Shown: one piece after another, positions 9,752 through 21,889 of the stretch
Numbering within the stretch: position 1 is the stretch's first letter
How the letters are laid out: each line of letters begins with the position of its first letter
DNA from: Streptomyces sp. NRRL S-646
Lineage (GTDB): Bacteria > Actinomycetota > Actinomycetes > Streptomycetales > Streptomycetaceae
Reading direction: 5' to 3'
DNA length: 64,000 bases
Assembly (NCBI RefSeq): GCF_000720765.1
Contig: NZ_JODC01000025.1
Coordinates: 26,881 to 90,880, forward strand
Made by a program: the position numbers and the translations under genes
Notes under the pieces: generated by a model
The model's database searches: none
What the model saw: only the letters and a program-made list of their open reading frames with translations
Told to the model about the DNA's origin: nothing

Positions 9752-10561
9752 CTAGGGACGAGCGCTCACTGCGGTGACGGACACGGACAGGTCGTTGTCC
9801 CGTGTGTAGTAGGGCCCGGCCTCCACCGGGCCGTACGGCGCGTCCACGCGCATGCGTGGATAGGTGAACACGGGCTTCTTGTCGGCCACGTCGTCGAGCA
9901 GCCGCGCGACCCGCACCGCCGGTCCCGCCTCCCCCGCGGGCCGCAGCCACAGGTCCCACAGGCCCGGCTCCAGGGCGCCGTAGACCACCTTGAAGCGGAA
10001 CTCGGTGCGGTCGGCCAGGACTTCGGTCCGCCGCACCGGGACGGGTGCGTGCCGGCCGCGGAGCTCGGCATGGGCGTCCGGGCCGAGCCCGATGCCGTAG
10101 ACCCGCCCCGGCACCGTCAACACACCTTGTCTGATGCGCAGTTCGCCCGCCTCGGCGTGCGGGGCGCGCAGCCAGCTGCGGACGGTGAGGTTGCCCTGCC
10201 GGGTCGCGTACGGGATGCGGACGGCGACGTGGCCGCGGGAGCCGCTGGGGGTCCGTGCGGCGAGCGAGCGCAGGTCGGTGACGCCGGGTGCCAGGCGGCG
10301 CGGATCGCCGGCGTCCACGCGCGCGTAGGCGTCCCAGCGGCCCTCGGGGAGGGCGACGATGCTGGGCAGCGCGGCGCGCAGCCGGCCGTCCGCGGCGGGG
10401 GTCAGCGGCAGGTACACCTCGTCGTGGCTGTCGCGGCGGCGCAGCACGAGCAGGGCCGTGGCCGTCTCGCCGACCGCGCGGACGTCGAAGGTCAGGCCGC
10501 CCGCGGAGTCGGCGATGCAGTCGGCGCGCAGCGGTGTGGACTGCGGAGCCACCGTCGTCAT
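9752..10561 (-). CDS. Uncharacterised beta-rich protein (269 aa)
   Basis: The product is not recognised with confidence. The protein has no signal peptide or membrane helix. It is dominated by alternating hydrophobic residues, and two similar halves (around 25-110 and 120-250) each read as a beta-sandwich with patterns such as VVYGALEPGLWDLWLRP. Such domains accompany some glycosyltransferases and carbohydrate-binding proteins, but that is only a resemblance. It is 93 nt downstream of the substrate-binding lipoprotein gene in the same direction, so it may belong to that operon. Codon use is typical of the neighbours. Confidence 0.6.
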   Translation of the reverse strand: MTTVAPQSTPLRADCIADSAGGLTFDVRAVGETATALLVLRRRDSHDEVYLPLTPAADGRLRAALPSIVALPEGRWDAYARVDAGDPRRLAPGVTDLRSLAARTPSGSRGHVAVRIPYATRQGNLTVRSWLRAPHAEAGELRIRQGVLTVPGRVYGIGLGPDAHAELRGRHAPVPVRRTEVLADRTEFRFKVVYGALEPGLWDLWLRPAGEAGPAVRVARLLDDVADKKPVFTYPRMRVDAPYGPVEAGPYYTRDNDLSVSVTAVSARP

Positions 10562-10654
10562 GCAGTACGGATCCCTTCTCGGCCTGTGCTTCTCGGTCAG
10601 ACCCGCGAACAGGCGCTTTGGTTGCCCTTTACCCGGACTACGGCCGATACCGGA

Positions 10655-11953
10655 CTACGGCTGGTAGGAGAGCTGCGGCACGTCGAAGCAGTTGCTGCTC
10701 ATGTCGCCCTGGGACACCCAGCCGCGGCCGTCCTGCCAACGGGCCACCGACAGGCAGGTTCTGCGGTCCTTCGGCGGGTCGGCCAGCCGCTCGAAGGCGA
10801 CGGGAACCAGCAGCCCGCCCGCGGTGTAGTCCTCGCTGCGGTTCATGAAGGCGTCGACGCACGCGCGCGTGATACCCGTCCGTGCACAGGACTTCGCCGC
10901 GTCCGTGAACCACATGGCCGCCGCCCAGCCCTCCAACTGCCACTGGGAGTGCGTCTTCAGGCCCTTGGTGGCGTCCCGGAACCGGCGTACGGCCGCGTTG
11001 CCCGTGTCCTCGTAGTTGCGGCTGGAGCCGGTCGCCCAGAGGGCGTTGCGGCAGCGCGGGGAGTCCTTGTAGTCGTCGGGGACGGTGGACGTCCAGTTCT
11101 GTACGTTGGTGACCTTCGCGGTGACCTTGGCTCCGACCTCGTCCATCGCCTTGCACAGCTGGGCGTTGCCGTGGGTGTCGATGGCGTCGAAGACCAGGTC
11201 GGCGCCCTGCTCCTTCAAGTCGGCCGCGGCGGCACGGAAGTTGGGCAGCGCGAAGTCGACCTGCTCGGTGACCACCTTGTAGCCCTCGGCCTTCAGGCCC
11301 TGCTCGACGAGGCGGGCGTAGGCGGCGGACGCGGCCTGGTTGTAGGAGACGACGGCGGCCGTGCGGGCGCCCTTCTCACGCTTGAAGTAGCGGTAGACCT
11401 CCGTGCCGCCGTAGAGCTTGCCGTCCCAGCCGGGGGTGCCGTTCCTCGGGGCGAGGCTGCCGTAGATGCCGTAGAGGTGCGGCCAGGTGTCGTAGGCGGC
11501 GCCGATGGGCTGGCCGCCGATGTCGGGCACGCGCGCGTGGGAGACGCGGGAGGCGCCCGCGTAGTCCAGGGCGGTGGTGGCGACCAGAGCGACGACCTGG
11601 TCCTCGTCGATCAGCCGGTGCACACAGGTGTTGTTGCCGACGCCGCTGCCTCCGTCGTCGCACTCCCGCACCTCGACCGGGTGCCCGTCGATGCCCCCGC
11701 GCGCGTTGAGCCGGTCGAAGTAGGCCTTGGCGCCGTCGCGCGGGCCGGTGAAGGTGTCGCCGCCGACCGGGCTGGTGGCGCTGGTGATGATGCCGACGCG
11801 GACGGGCGTGCCGCTGCTGGGCGCGGGCGCGTTCGACCGGCCGCCGTGCTCGAAGTCGCTCTCCGGCAGGCGGCTGCCGCAGGCCGTGCCCAGCAGGAGC
11901 AGCAGCACGGCGGCGGCCGTCTCAGCAGCCGGGGAGAGCCGACGCCGAGGCAT
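10655..11953 (-). CDS. Branched-chain amino acid-type ABC substrate-binding lipoprotein
   Basis: A 432-residue periplasmic-binding fold protein of the Leu/Ile/Val (Peripla_BP_6) class, anchored outside the membrane as a lipoprotein. The signal peptide ends in the lipobox LGTACG near residue 26. The mature part begins with VRVGIITSATSPVGGDTFTG, the typical first strand of this fold, and ends with the expected alpha/beta pattern. It is divergent from, and presumably serves, the LivHMG-LivF transporter at 13127-16593. Its start lies 32 nt inside the upstream lipoprotein gene, so the two are translationally linked. The ligand is unknown; an amino acid or amide-like compound is the class default. 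Confidence 0.88.
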   Translation of the reverse strand: MPRRRLSPAAETAAAVLLLLLGTACGSRLPESDFEHGGRSNAPAPSSGTPVRVGIITSATSPVGGDTFTGPRDGAKAYFDRLNARGGIDGHPVEVRECDDGGSGVGNNTCVHRLIDEDQVVALVATTALDYAGASRVSHARVPDIGGQPIGAAYDTWPHLYGIYGSLAPRNGTPGWDGKLYGGTEVYRYFKREKGARTAAVVSYNQAASAAYARLVEQGLKAEGYKVVTEQVDFALPNFRAAAADLKEQGADLVFDAIDTHGNAQLCKAMDEVGAKVTAKVTNVQNWTSTVPDDYKDSPRCRNALWATGSSRNYEDTGNAAVRRFRDATKGLKTHSQWQLEGWAAAMWFTDAAKSCARTGITRACVDAFMNRSEDYTAGGLLVPVAFERLADPPKDRRTCLSVARWQDGRGWVSQGDMSSNCFDVPQLSYQP

Positions 11954-12497
11954 TGCCGCTCATGGCGACCAGTGCGCAGAGGGTGTTGACGGAGACCTTC
12001 CAGGTGCCGTTCTGCTGGACGGCCGTCCCGGAGGCGTTCGGCAGGGCGGTGGCGCCCTTCAGGGTCAGGTCGTAGTGCACGGTCGCCTTGGTCGGCGAGG
12101 TGAACTCGACCTTCGTCACCTTGGCCTGCACCTGCCCACCGCGCTGGTCACCGCCGAAGGCCCGCAGGACCAGCGCCATCCTGTCCCCGTTCTCCAGGAC
12201 GGCCAGCTTGTCCTCGGCGGACGTCTTCGGGTCGAAGAACTTCGCCCAGTTCTGCTTGATCTCCTTCGTGGCGGCCGCCGGATCCGCAGGCGCGGTGGCC
12301 GGCGCGCTCGTCGTCTTCTCCACGGACGGAGTGGGGGGTGTGCTCGCGCTGCCGCCGCCGTTGTCGTCACTGCACGCCACGAGGACCGGGGCGAAGATGA
12401 GAACAAGGGCGGCCGCGAACGCCGTACCCCGTCCCGCCGCCCTTGGGCCGCGCCCCCTGCCCGCGTTCCCCCGCCTGAGGTCGCTCCCGAGAACCAT
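11922..12497 (-). CDS. MTB12-like secreted lipoprotein
   Basis: A 191-residue lipoprotein with signal peptide and lipobox VLVACS, followed by a Thr/Ser/Pro spacer. The C-terminal domain (about 75-190) contains KQNWAKFFDPKTSAEDKLAV and LENGDRMALVL, which resembles the low-molecular-weight antigen MTB12 fold of mycobacteria. The start is taken as ATG 12497, which directly precedes the signal sequence; the frame is open further upstream but that part is Arg-rich and uncharacteristic. The ribosome site is weak. It overlaps the substrate-binding protein gene by 32 nt, suggesting a joint role at the transporter, perhaps as an accessory receptor. The function of the family is unknown. Confidence 0.7.
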   Translation of the reverse strand: MVLGSDLRRGNAGRGRGPRAAGRGTAFAAALVLIFAPVLVACSDDNGGGSASTPPTPSVEKTTSAPATAPADPAAATKEIKQNWAKFFDPKTSAEDKLAVLENGDRMALVLRAFGGDQRGGQVQAKVTKVEFTSPTKATVHYDLTLKGATALPNASGTAVQQNGTWKVSVNTLCALVAMSGNASASALPGC

Positions 12498-12639
12498 CTG
12501 GCTCACCACCGGGTGTCGGTCCGGGCAAGGTGCGCCCGGTGCTTTCAGGGTCAGCTTCCAGGAGGCATAGTGCAAGTCCATTGGCTTACATGGAATAGCG
12601 CCAGGCACATGCACAGACTCGCGACTGTGGGAGCCAGCG

Positions 12640-13116
12640 ATGCGGACAGGCCGACTGCGGACCGTGCACCCCGTCCTGTGGGCCGGCTGGGCCGCGCTCG
12701 CCGCGGGTGCGGTGCTGTGCGTCGTCGGCTGGTACGGCATCTCCGGTGAGCGTTACGCCGAGCGTCAGCTGCCCTATCTGGCCTCCTGCACGGTCCCCGG
12801 CGCCGCGCTGATCATCGCCGGGTCGGTGCTGCTCACCCACGGGCGCAACGCGCTCGCCGCCGCGCGTGTGGAGGAGCTCTACGGTCTCCTGGTCGCCGCC
12901 GAGTCCGCCGACGCCGACGAGTCCCGGCAGGCGGCCGCCCTGCCTCTCGCGGTCAGCGGTGACCTGCTGATGGTGCCGGGCGGCACGCTGTGGCACCGCG
13001 CGGACTGCCCGCTGGTCTCCGGGAAGGTGGAGGCCGTACCGGTCGACGCGAAACTGCTGCAGAGCGGCGAGCTGGGCCCGTGCCCGATCTGCGAACCCGC
13101 CGACGAGACCGACTGA
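12640..13116 (+). CDS. Two-helix membrane protein with a Cys/His C-terminal motif
   Basis: A 158-residue protein with two membrane helices (about residues 12-33 and 48-68) and a cytoplasmic tail. The tail ends in WHRADCPLV followed some 30 residues later by GPCPICEP, a His-Cys-x(n)-Cys-x-x-Cys arrangement that looks able to hold a metal ion. This tail is also found in other small actinobacterial proteins; the assignment as metal site is inference. It is the first gene of the plus-strand transporter operon, with its stop 10 nt before the LivHMG fusion start, so it is probably co-translated with the transporter. Confidence 0.7.
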   Translation: MRTGRLRTVHPVLWAGWAALAAGAVLCVVGWYGISGERYAERQLPYLASCTVPGAALIIAGSVLLTHGRNALAAARVEELYGLLVAAESADADESRQAAALPLAVSGDLLMVPGGTLWHRADCPLVSGKVEAVPVDAKLLQSGELGPCPICEPADETD

Positions 13117-13126
13117 AGTCCTCCCG

Positions 13127-15879
13127 ATGTCCTCCCTGACGTACGACCTCACGCTCGCCGGCCTCTCCGTCGGCAGCGCGGCCGCGCTCACCGGAATCGG
13201 CCTGATCGTGACGTACCGCGCGACCGGCGTACTCAACTTCGCGCACGGCGCGATCGCGATGGTGTGCGCGTATGTGCTGCGGCAGTGCGTGGTCGAGTGG
13301 GGCTGGCCGCTGTGGCCGGCGGCGACAGTGACACTCGTCGTCCTGGCCCCGGCGATCGGTGTGGCCCTGGAACGGTTCGTCTTCCGGCCGCTCGCCGTCC
13401 TGGGCAGCGACCCGGCGCAGACGCTCGTCGCGTCCATCGGTGTCTTTGTGCTGCTGGTCGGCGGGGCCGCGCTGGTGTGGGGGCAGGGGGCGCGGGACGA
13501 CGCCCCGGAACTGGTGTCGGAGGACCCGTGGGGCCAGCTGGCCGTGGTGCTCGTGCTGGCCGTGGGCGTCGGGGCCGTGATTCGCTGGACGCGGTTCGGG
13601 CGGGAGCTGCGGGCCGTGGTCGACGACCGGCAGCTCGCGGTGCTCGGCGGGATCGACGCGGACCGGGTGGCGGCGGCGGGCTGGGCGTTCGGTGCGTTCA
13701 CGGCGGGCCTGACGGGCGCGCTGCTGGCGCCGTACGTGCGCCTCGACCCGTACGGGCTGCCACTGCTCGTCATGGAGGTGATGGCGGTCGCGGTGGCGGC
13801 GCGGATGCGGAACCTGCCGGTGGCCGTCGTCGTGGCGCTGGGCATCGGGATCGCGCAGAGCCAGCTGACGCGGCTGCATCCCTCCGGCTGGGGCGAGCCG
13901 CTGCTGCAGGCGGTGGGCGCGAACCTGTTCGTGGTGGCGCTGCTCGTCGCGTCCTTGGTGCTGCCCCGCATCGGCACCCGCGACGCGCTCCCCCGCACGG
14001 CCACCGCGCGCGTGCCGACACCGCCGGGGGCATGGATCGTGGCCGTCGTCCTGTTCCTGCTCCCCCTGGGTTTCGCCGGTTCGGACCTGCACACCTCGGT
14101 CCAGGTGCCGGCGCTGGGTGTGGTCCTGCTGTCCCTGGTGGTGGTCACCGGCCGGGGCGGTCAGATCTCCCTGGGACAGGCCGCGTACGCGGGCCTGGGT
14201 GCCCTGTTCACGGCCCTCCTCGCAGCGGGCCGTTTCCCGGGGCTGCCGCACCTGCCCGAACTGGCCGCCCTGGCAGTGGCGGTCGTCCTGGTCGCTCCCC
14301 TGGGCCTGCTGACGGGCTGGCCGGCGATCGGCCGCCAGGGCCTCGCCCTCGCGCTGGCGACGTTCGCGGTGGGCGTCGGCGTGAGCCGCTTCGTGTTCGC
14401 GCAGCCGTACGCCACCTCGGGCCTCTCCCTGGACCGCCCGGCGGGCTTCGACGGCGACCGCGCCTACTACGTCCTCGAACTGGCCCTGCTGGCAGTCGCG
14501 TTGCTGGCCACGCGGGCGCTGCGCCGAGGCCGCACGGGCCGGGCTCTCGCGGCGATGCGGGACCACGAGTCCGGCGCGTCGGCGGCGGGCGTCCAGGTCC
14601 CCTCCCTGAAACTGCTTGCCTTCGTCTCGGGCGCTGCCCTGGCCGCGCTCGGCGGCGGCATGCTCGGCATGGGCCTGCGGGCCTTCGACCCGGGCGCCTA
14701 CGACCCGGTGCGCGGCCTGCTGTGGTTCGCCGCCGTCGTGGTACTGGGCGCCGACAGCACTCTGGGCGCCCTGGCCGCGGCCGCCCTCCTGGTGGGCCTC
14801 GACGCGGGCGCCCGCGGCGGCGTGGCGGCAGCACTGATCGGCGTACTGGCGCTGCTCGTCGGCCGCTTCCCCGGGGGCCCGTACGAGGCGCTGCGGGCGG
14901 CCGGGGCGCGACTTCGACTGCGGAGGACGGCGCACCTTACGGCGTTGGGGACGCGGGTGCGCAGGAGGCTACGACCCGCACAGGAAGGGCTCGCATCGCC
15001 CCGCCCGGCCCTGGCGGGGGCGACCACGGCGCCGCGTGGCGCTGCATCTGCGCGAATTCGACCGGCAGCCGCCGACGGCGCTCCACCCCCACAGGGGCCA
15101 CCCGCACCCGACGACGAAAGGGATACGGGTCGTGCGGGTGGGAACACAAACCCGGCCGAAGGCCGGGTGCACCACAACCCACCTGCACCCACCCTCAATG
15201 CCCGCCACCTCCACGCCCGCTACGGCGGCTTCACCGCCCTCGACGGCGTCGACCTGGACGTCCCCCCGGGACAGATCACCGCCATCGTCGGCCCCAACGG
15301 CGCAGGAAAGAGCACCCTGTTCCACTGCCTGGCAGGCACCCTGCACCCCGCCCACGGCCAAGTGCGCCTGGGCACAAAGAACATCACGCGGCTCGCCGCC
15401 CACACCCGCACCCGCCTGGGCATCGCCCGCACCTTCCAACAGCTCGCCGTCTTCGCGTCATTGACCGTCGCCGAGAACGTCCGCGTAGGCGCCGAGCAGG
15501 GCCGGGTGCACGACCCCCGAGCCGTGGAGCGCGCCCTTCGGCTGCTGGCGCTCGACGGTCCCGTACGGGCCCTGCCCGCCGCAGATCTCCCCACCGGCAC
15601 ACTGCGCCGCGTAGAACTGGCCCGGGCCCTGGCGGGCAGCCCCCGGGTGCTGCTGCTCGACGAGCCCGCAGCCGGCCTCGACAACATCGAAGTCGCCGCT
15701 CTGGCACGGGTGCTGAAGGCCCTGGCGGCCGACGGCACCGCCCTCCTCGTGGTCGAGCACGACCTCGACCTGGTCGCCGACCTCGCGGACGTCGTGCACG
15801 TCATGACGGCGGGCCGCATCGTCGCCTCCGGCCCACCCGCGCACGTACTCGACGCCCTCGGCACCGGGGAGGGGGGCGC

Positions 15880-15883
<4 letters not shown>
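13127..15883 (+). CDS. LivH-LivM-LivG fusion: two permeases plus ATPase of a branched-chain amino acid-type ABC importer
   Basis: A single 918-residue polypeptide carries three normally separate subunits. Residues 1-295 are a LivH-type permease (GIGLIVTYRATGVLNFAHGA). Residues 300-590 are a LivM-type permease (VVTGRGGQISLGQAAYAGLG). Residues 690-918 are a LivG-type ATPase with Walker A GPNGAGKST at 722-730, Walker B VLLLDEPAAGL and the switch His in VVEHDLDLV; its signature is degenerate (LPTGTLRRVELARAL). The linker, about residues 600-690, is Pro/Ala/Arg-rich and contains palindromic DNA. The stop overlaps the LivF start as ATGA. Substrate delivery is expected from the lipoprotein encoded at 10655-11953. 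Confidence 0.85.
15098..15168. repeat. Palindromic DNA inside the LivM-LivG linker
   Basis: Two adjacent inverted repeats lie in the coding sequence of the fusion linker. The first pairs 15098-15115 with 15129-15142, sharing CCACCCGCAC and ACGAC blocks but with extra bases in the left arm. The second is a perfect 8-bp stem, 15150-15157 and 15161-15168, with a GAA loop. The layout resembles dispersed Streptomyces intergenic palindromes rather than coding sequence. Confidence 0.5.
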
Positions 15884-18393
<2,510 letters not shown>

Positions 18394-19176
18394 GTGCCGC
18401 GCATGCTCGACGTCAGCGACGAGGTACGCGCCGAGATCGGCGACGAAGAGGCCGACCGGCTGCTCGCCGGAGAGAACGCCCCCGGCAGCTACGACTGCAC
18501 CTCCTGCCGCACCCCGGGCGACTCCGAACAGGAGCGCACCAGCACCGTCCTGTTCGTCGGCGAGGAGACCGCCGTCCTCGCCTTCGCCCACGCCACCTGC
18601 CTGCCCTCGCAGGTCGTCCAGGTCACCGAGGAGCAGCTCCGGGGCGCCGTGCGGTCCATCTCCGGGGACACCGTGGACCTGGACCCCGACCAGGTCGTCC
18701 CCGAGCAGGCCGTGCTCGGTGTGACCAGCGGACTCGTCCTGATCGCCGGAGAGTTGCACCCGGCGCTGGTCGTCGAGCCGACCGGGCCCATCGTGCGGCC
18801 GGGCACGACCGGGCTCGGCGACGACTTCCTGCCGCTGCTGATCGAGCAGGGGTTCATGCCGCTCATGGAGCTGTCCGAGGTGCCGCCCGTGCTGCACGGC
18901 TGGTCGGTGCTGCTCGCCATGGGCCAGCTGCACGCCGTACTGCAGCCCGGCACGAACGGCGGGCAGCCGGTGGCGTGGTGGCAGGCGCATCAGCCGCTGC
19001 AGGTGACCGACGGCTGGCGGGCCGCCGCCAACAAGCATCAGCAGGTGCTCATGTTCGCCGCACCGGTGGGGTCCATCGGGCGTCAGCCCCGGGAGGACCT
19101 GCTGAGGGACGCGCTGGACAAGGCGGCGGCCAACGGGCAGCTGGTCGGCGTCGCCATGCCGCTCGCGGGGACGTGA
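18394..19176 (+). CDS. Conserved hypothetical protein (260 aa)
   Basis: An unrecognised soluble protein. The start is GTG 18394, preceded by GAGGGGAG. The N terminus has CTSCRTPG followed some 30 residues later by AHATCLPSQVV, reminiscent of a Cys/His site, though not a standard zinc motif. The rest alternates beta strands and helices without transmembrane segments (SGLVLIAGELHPALVVEPTG, LLIEQGFMPLMELSEVPPVL). Codon use is typical for the chromosome. It is followed 61 nt later by a short unknown gene in the same direction. I cannot assign a function. Confidence 0.7.
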   Translation: MPRMLDVSDEVRAEIGDEEADRLLAGENAPGSYDCTSCRTPGDSEQERTSTVLFVGEETAVLAFAHATCLPSQVVQVTEEQLRGAVRSISGDTVDLDPDQVVPEQAVLGVTSGLVLIAGELHPALVVEPTGPIVRPGTTGLGDDFLPLLIEQGFMPLMELSEVPPVLHGWSVLLAMGQLHAVLQPGTNGGQPVAWWQAHQPLQVTDGWRAAANKHQQVLMFAAPVGSIGRQPREDLLRDALDKAAANGQLVGVAMPLAGT

Positions 19177-19237
19177 GAACACCCAAAGAGGCGGATACCA
19201 ACCGCATCCCTTGAACTTCGGGGTCGTTTGGACATAC

Positions 19238-19588
19238 GTGCACGCATACGACATTCCCCGCCGCCAGTCCTACCAGCCGATTCCCTCCGCCCGCTCGGCC
19301 CAGGACATTTCGGGCAGCCACTCGGCCACGCCCATCTACGACGCGCTCTGGTCCGAGTACGTCAAGTCCTTCCGCACGCTGCCGGGTGACCGCAGTGGCG
19401 AGGAGAACCTGGGGTTCACCGCCTTCGGGAACATTCCGACCAGTGCGGAGCCGCACGGAGGTCACCGGCCGGGGTCGTTCAGCAGCTCGTACAGCGCCTA
19501 CAGCGCCGGGGCGTACAGCGCCCGGCAGCAGTCGCAGTGGCAGCGCGTGCCGGCCGCACTGCCACCCGGTCCGCGCGGCGTTCGCTGA
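19238..19588 (+). CDS. Small Ser/Tyr-rich conserved protein
   Basis: A 116-residue protein of unknown role. I place the start at GTG 19238 (HAYDIPRRQSYQPI) rather than the TTG at 19211, because the family-like part begins there; the ribosome site is weak for both. The N-terminal half (SHSATPIYDALWSEYVKSFR) could form a helix, while the C-terminal half is low-complexity Ser/Tyr/Ala/Gln. No signal peptide or membrane helix is present. It ends before a strong bidirectional terminator shared with der. Confidence 0.55.
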   Translation: MHAYDIPRRQSYQPIPSARSAQDISGSHSATPIYDALWSEYVKSFRTLPGDRSGEENLGFTAFGNIPTSAEPHGGHRPGSFSSSYSAYSAGAYSARQQSQWQRVPAALPPGPRGVR

Positions 19589-19607
19589 GACGGCTGAGAC
19601 AGCCGGC

Positions 19608-19651
19608 ACATGGGGGAGGGCGGTCCCGATCGGGACCGCCCTCCCCCATGT
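19608..19651. terminator. Strong bidirectional terminator (22-bp stem)
   Basis: A perfect 22-bp palindrome, arms 19608-19629 and 19630-19651, lies between the convergent small gene and der. It can serve both strands. Confidence 0.9.
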
Positions 19652-19656
19652 CTCGC

Positions 19657-21138
19657 CTACTTCTTCTTGTTGCCGCGCTTCTCGCGCACCCGCACCGAGA
19701 TATGGATCGGCGTCCCCTCGAAGCCGAACTCCTCGCGCAGCCGGCGCTCGATGAAGCGCCGGTAGCCCGCCTCGATGAACCCGGAGGCGAACAGCACGAA
19801 CCGCGGGGGCTTGGTGCCGGCCTGGGTACCGAAGAGGATGCGGGGCTGCTTGCCGCCGCGGATCGGGTGCGGGTGGGCGGCGACCAGCTCGCCCAGGAAG
19901 GCGTTCAGACGGCCCGTCGGGACGCGGGTCTCCCAGCCCGCCAGCGCGGTCTCGATCGCCGGGACCAGCTTCTCCATGTGGCGGCCGGTGCGGGCGGAGA
20001 CGTTCACCCGGGGCGCCCAGGCGACCTGACCGAACTCGGTCTCGATCTCCCGCTCCAGGTAGTAGCGGCGCTCCTCGTCGAGGGTGTCCCACTTGTTGTA
20101 GGCGATGACGATCGCGCGGCCCGCGTCGACGGCCATGGTGACGATCCGCTGGTCCTGGACCGAGATGGACTCGGAGCCGTCGATCAGGATGACCGCGACC
20201 TCGGCCTTCTCCACGGCGGCGGCGGTACGCAGCGAGGCGTAGTAGTCGGCGCCCTGCTGGAGGTGGACCCGCTTGCGGATACCGGCGGTGTCGACGAACT
20301 TCCAGGTGACACCGCCGAGTTCGATCAGCTCGTCGACCGGGTCACGGGTGGTGCCGGCCATCTCGTTGACGACGACCCGCTCCTCGCCGGCCACCTTGTT
20401 CAGCAGCGAGGACTTGCCGACGTTCGGGCGGCCGATCAGCGCGATCCGGCGGGGGCCGCCGATCCCGGCGCCGCCGAAGGTCTGCTCGGGCGCCTCCGGC
20501 AGGGCCTCCAGGACGGCGTCCAGCATGTCGCCGGTGCCCCGGCCGTGCAGCGCGGAGACGGGGTGCGGCTCGCCGAGGCCCAGGGACCACAGGTACGCCG
20601 CGTCGGACTCTCCGCTCAGGCCGTCGACCTTGTTGGCGGCCAGCACCACGGGCTTTCCGGCCTTGCGCAGCAGTCGTACGACCGCCTCGTCGGTGTCGGT
20701 GGCGCCCACCTTGGCGTCCACGACGAACACGACGGCGTCGGCGGCCTCGATCGCGTACTCGGCCTGCGCGGCCACGGAGGCGTCGATACCGAGGACGTCC
20801 TGCTCCCAGCCGCCGGTGTCGACGACCTTGAAGCGGCGGCCCGACCACTCGGCCTCGTAGGTGACGCGGTCGCGGGTGACGCCGGGCTTGTCCTCCACGA
20901 CTGCCTCGCGCCGCCCGATGATGCGGTTCACGAGAGTCGATTTGCCGACATTCGGGCGGCCGACGACGGCGAGGACGGGCAGCGGGCCGTGACCGGCCTC
21001 TTCGATGGCACCCTCGACGTCCTCGAGGTCGAAGCCCTCTTCCGCGGCGAGCTCCATGAAGTCCGCGTACTCGGCGTCGCCAAGTGCTCCGTGGTCGTGC
21101 TCCTCGCCCGAGCCGTCGGAGTGGATGTGGTCGTTCAT
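19657..21138 (-). CDS. der: Ribosome-assembly GTPase Der (EngA)
   Basis: A 493-residue essential GTPase needed for 50S subunit maturation. It has two tandem GTPase domains, each with a G1 motif GRPNVGKS, a DTGG/DTAG G3 motif and NKVD/NKWD G4 motifs, then a C-terminal KH-like domain ending in KKK. An acidic His/Asp/Glu-rich N-terminal extension of about 55 residues precedes the first domain, as is common in actinomycetes. The gene follows plsC and cmk in the same direction, an order widely kept in actinobacteria. Expression likely depends on the upstream cmk-plsC transcript as well as a local promoter in the 67-nt gap. Confidence 0.95.
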   Translation of the reverse strand: MNDHIHSDGSGEEHDHGALGDAEYADFMELAAEEGFDLEDVEGAIEEAGHGPLPVLAVVGRPNVGKSTLVNRIIGRREAVVEDKPGVTRDRVTYEAEWSGRRFKVVDTGGWEQDVLGIDASVAAQAEYAIEAADAVVFVVDAKVGATDTDEAVVRLLRKAGKPVVLAANKVDGLSGESDAAYLWSLGLGEPHPVSALHGRGTGDMLDAVLEALPEAPEQTFGGAGIGGPRRIALIGRPNVGKSSLLNKVAGEERVVVNEMAGTTRDPVDELIELGGVTWKFVDTAGIRKRVHLQQGADYYASLRTAAAVEKAEVAVILIDGSESISVQDQRIVTMAVDAGRAIVIAYNKWDTLDEERRYYLEREIETEFGQVAWAPRVNVSARTGRHMEKLVPAIETALAGWETRVPTGRLNAFLGELVAAHPHPIRGGKQPRILFGTQAGTKPPRFVLFASGFIEAGYRRFIERRLREEFGFEGTPIHISVRVREKRGNKKK

Positions 21139-21205
21139 GAAGTCCGTACCTCGTCGTTCATCGTGGTGCGGTGGAACATCCGGCTTCTTCCGGCTGGTCC
21201 ACTAC

Positions 21206-21889
21206 TCATAGTGTCGCCTGGCGACCGGTCAGTCGCCTGGCGTTTTCCAGGTGTGCGGTGAGCTGCTTCTGGATGCGTTCGGTCGCCTCGTCGAGCGCCT
21301 TGCGCGTGCGCCGTCCGCTGCCGTCGCCCGCCTCGAAGGGGTCGCCGAAGACGACGTCTATACGGCTGCGCAGCGGAGGCAGCCCCTTTATCAACCGACC
21401 CGGCCGCTCCGAACTTCCCAGTACGGCGACCGGGACGACCGGTGCTCCACTGCGTACGGCGAAGTAGGCGAGGCCGGCGCGCAGCGAGGCGAAGTCGCCC
21501 TCGCCGCGAGTGCCCTCCGGGAAGATGCCGAGGACTCCGCCGGCCGACAGGACGTCCAGGGCCTGCGTGATCGCCCCGCGGTCGGCGACCGAGCGGTCCA
21601 CCTTCAGCTGGCCGATGCCCAGCAGGAACGGGTCGAGCGGGCCGATGAACGCCTCTTTCTTGATCAGGAAGTGCGTCGGCCGGGGCGCCACGCCCATGAC
21701 CATCGGTCCGTCGATGTTGTGGGAGTGGTTGACGGCGAAGATCACCGGGCCGGTGGCGGGTACCTTCCAGGAGCCCAGCACCCGCGGCTTCCACAGCCCG
21801 TACATCAGGCCGACGCCGATCCGCCGCCCGACCTCGGCGCCTTTCTCGGACGGGACGGCTTTCCCGGAAGGGACGGAGGGTGCGGTCAC
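21206..21889 (-). CDS. plsC: 1-acyl-sn-glycerol-3-phosphate acyltransferase (PlsC family)
   Basis: A 227-residue membrane-associated acyltransferase that makes phosphatidic acid from lysophosphatidic acid. The catalytic HX4D motif is seen in NHSHNIDGP, and the second motif as FPEGTRG, with VKVDRS-type residues between. GTG 21889 is chosen because it overlaps the cmk stop as GTGA; the frame continues upstream within cmk. The C terminus is basic and helical (RRTRKALDEATERIQKQLTA). It sits between cmk and der, a conserved arrangement. Confidence 0.87.
   Translation of the reverse strand: MTAPSVPSGKAVPSEKGAEVGRRIGVGLMYGLWKPRVLGSWKVPATGPVIFAVNHSHNIDGPMVMGVAPRPTHFLIKKEAFIGPLDPFLLGIGQLKVDRSVADRGAITQALDVLSAGGVLGIFPEGTRGEGDFASLRAGLAYFAVRSGAPVVPVAVLGSSERPGRLIKGLPPLRSRIDVVFGDPFEAGDGSGRRTRKALDEATERIQKQLTAHLENARRLTGRQATL

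Noticed and set aside
8225..11989. A 1254-codon open frame on the plus strand
   Set aside because: It runs antisense to the WYL, unknown and substrate-binding genes and shows the Arg/Gly/Ala/Val composition of a shadow frame in GC-rich DNA, with no domain.
13264..15879. Upstream part of the long frame that ends in livF
   Set aside because: It is a +1 shadow of the LivHMG fusion; only the part from ATG 15880 has ABC-ATPase motifs.
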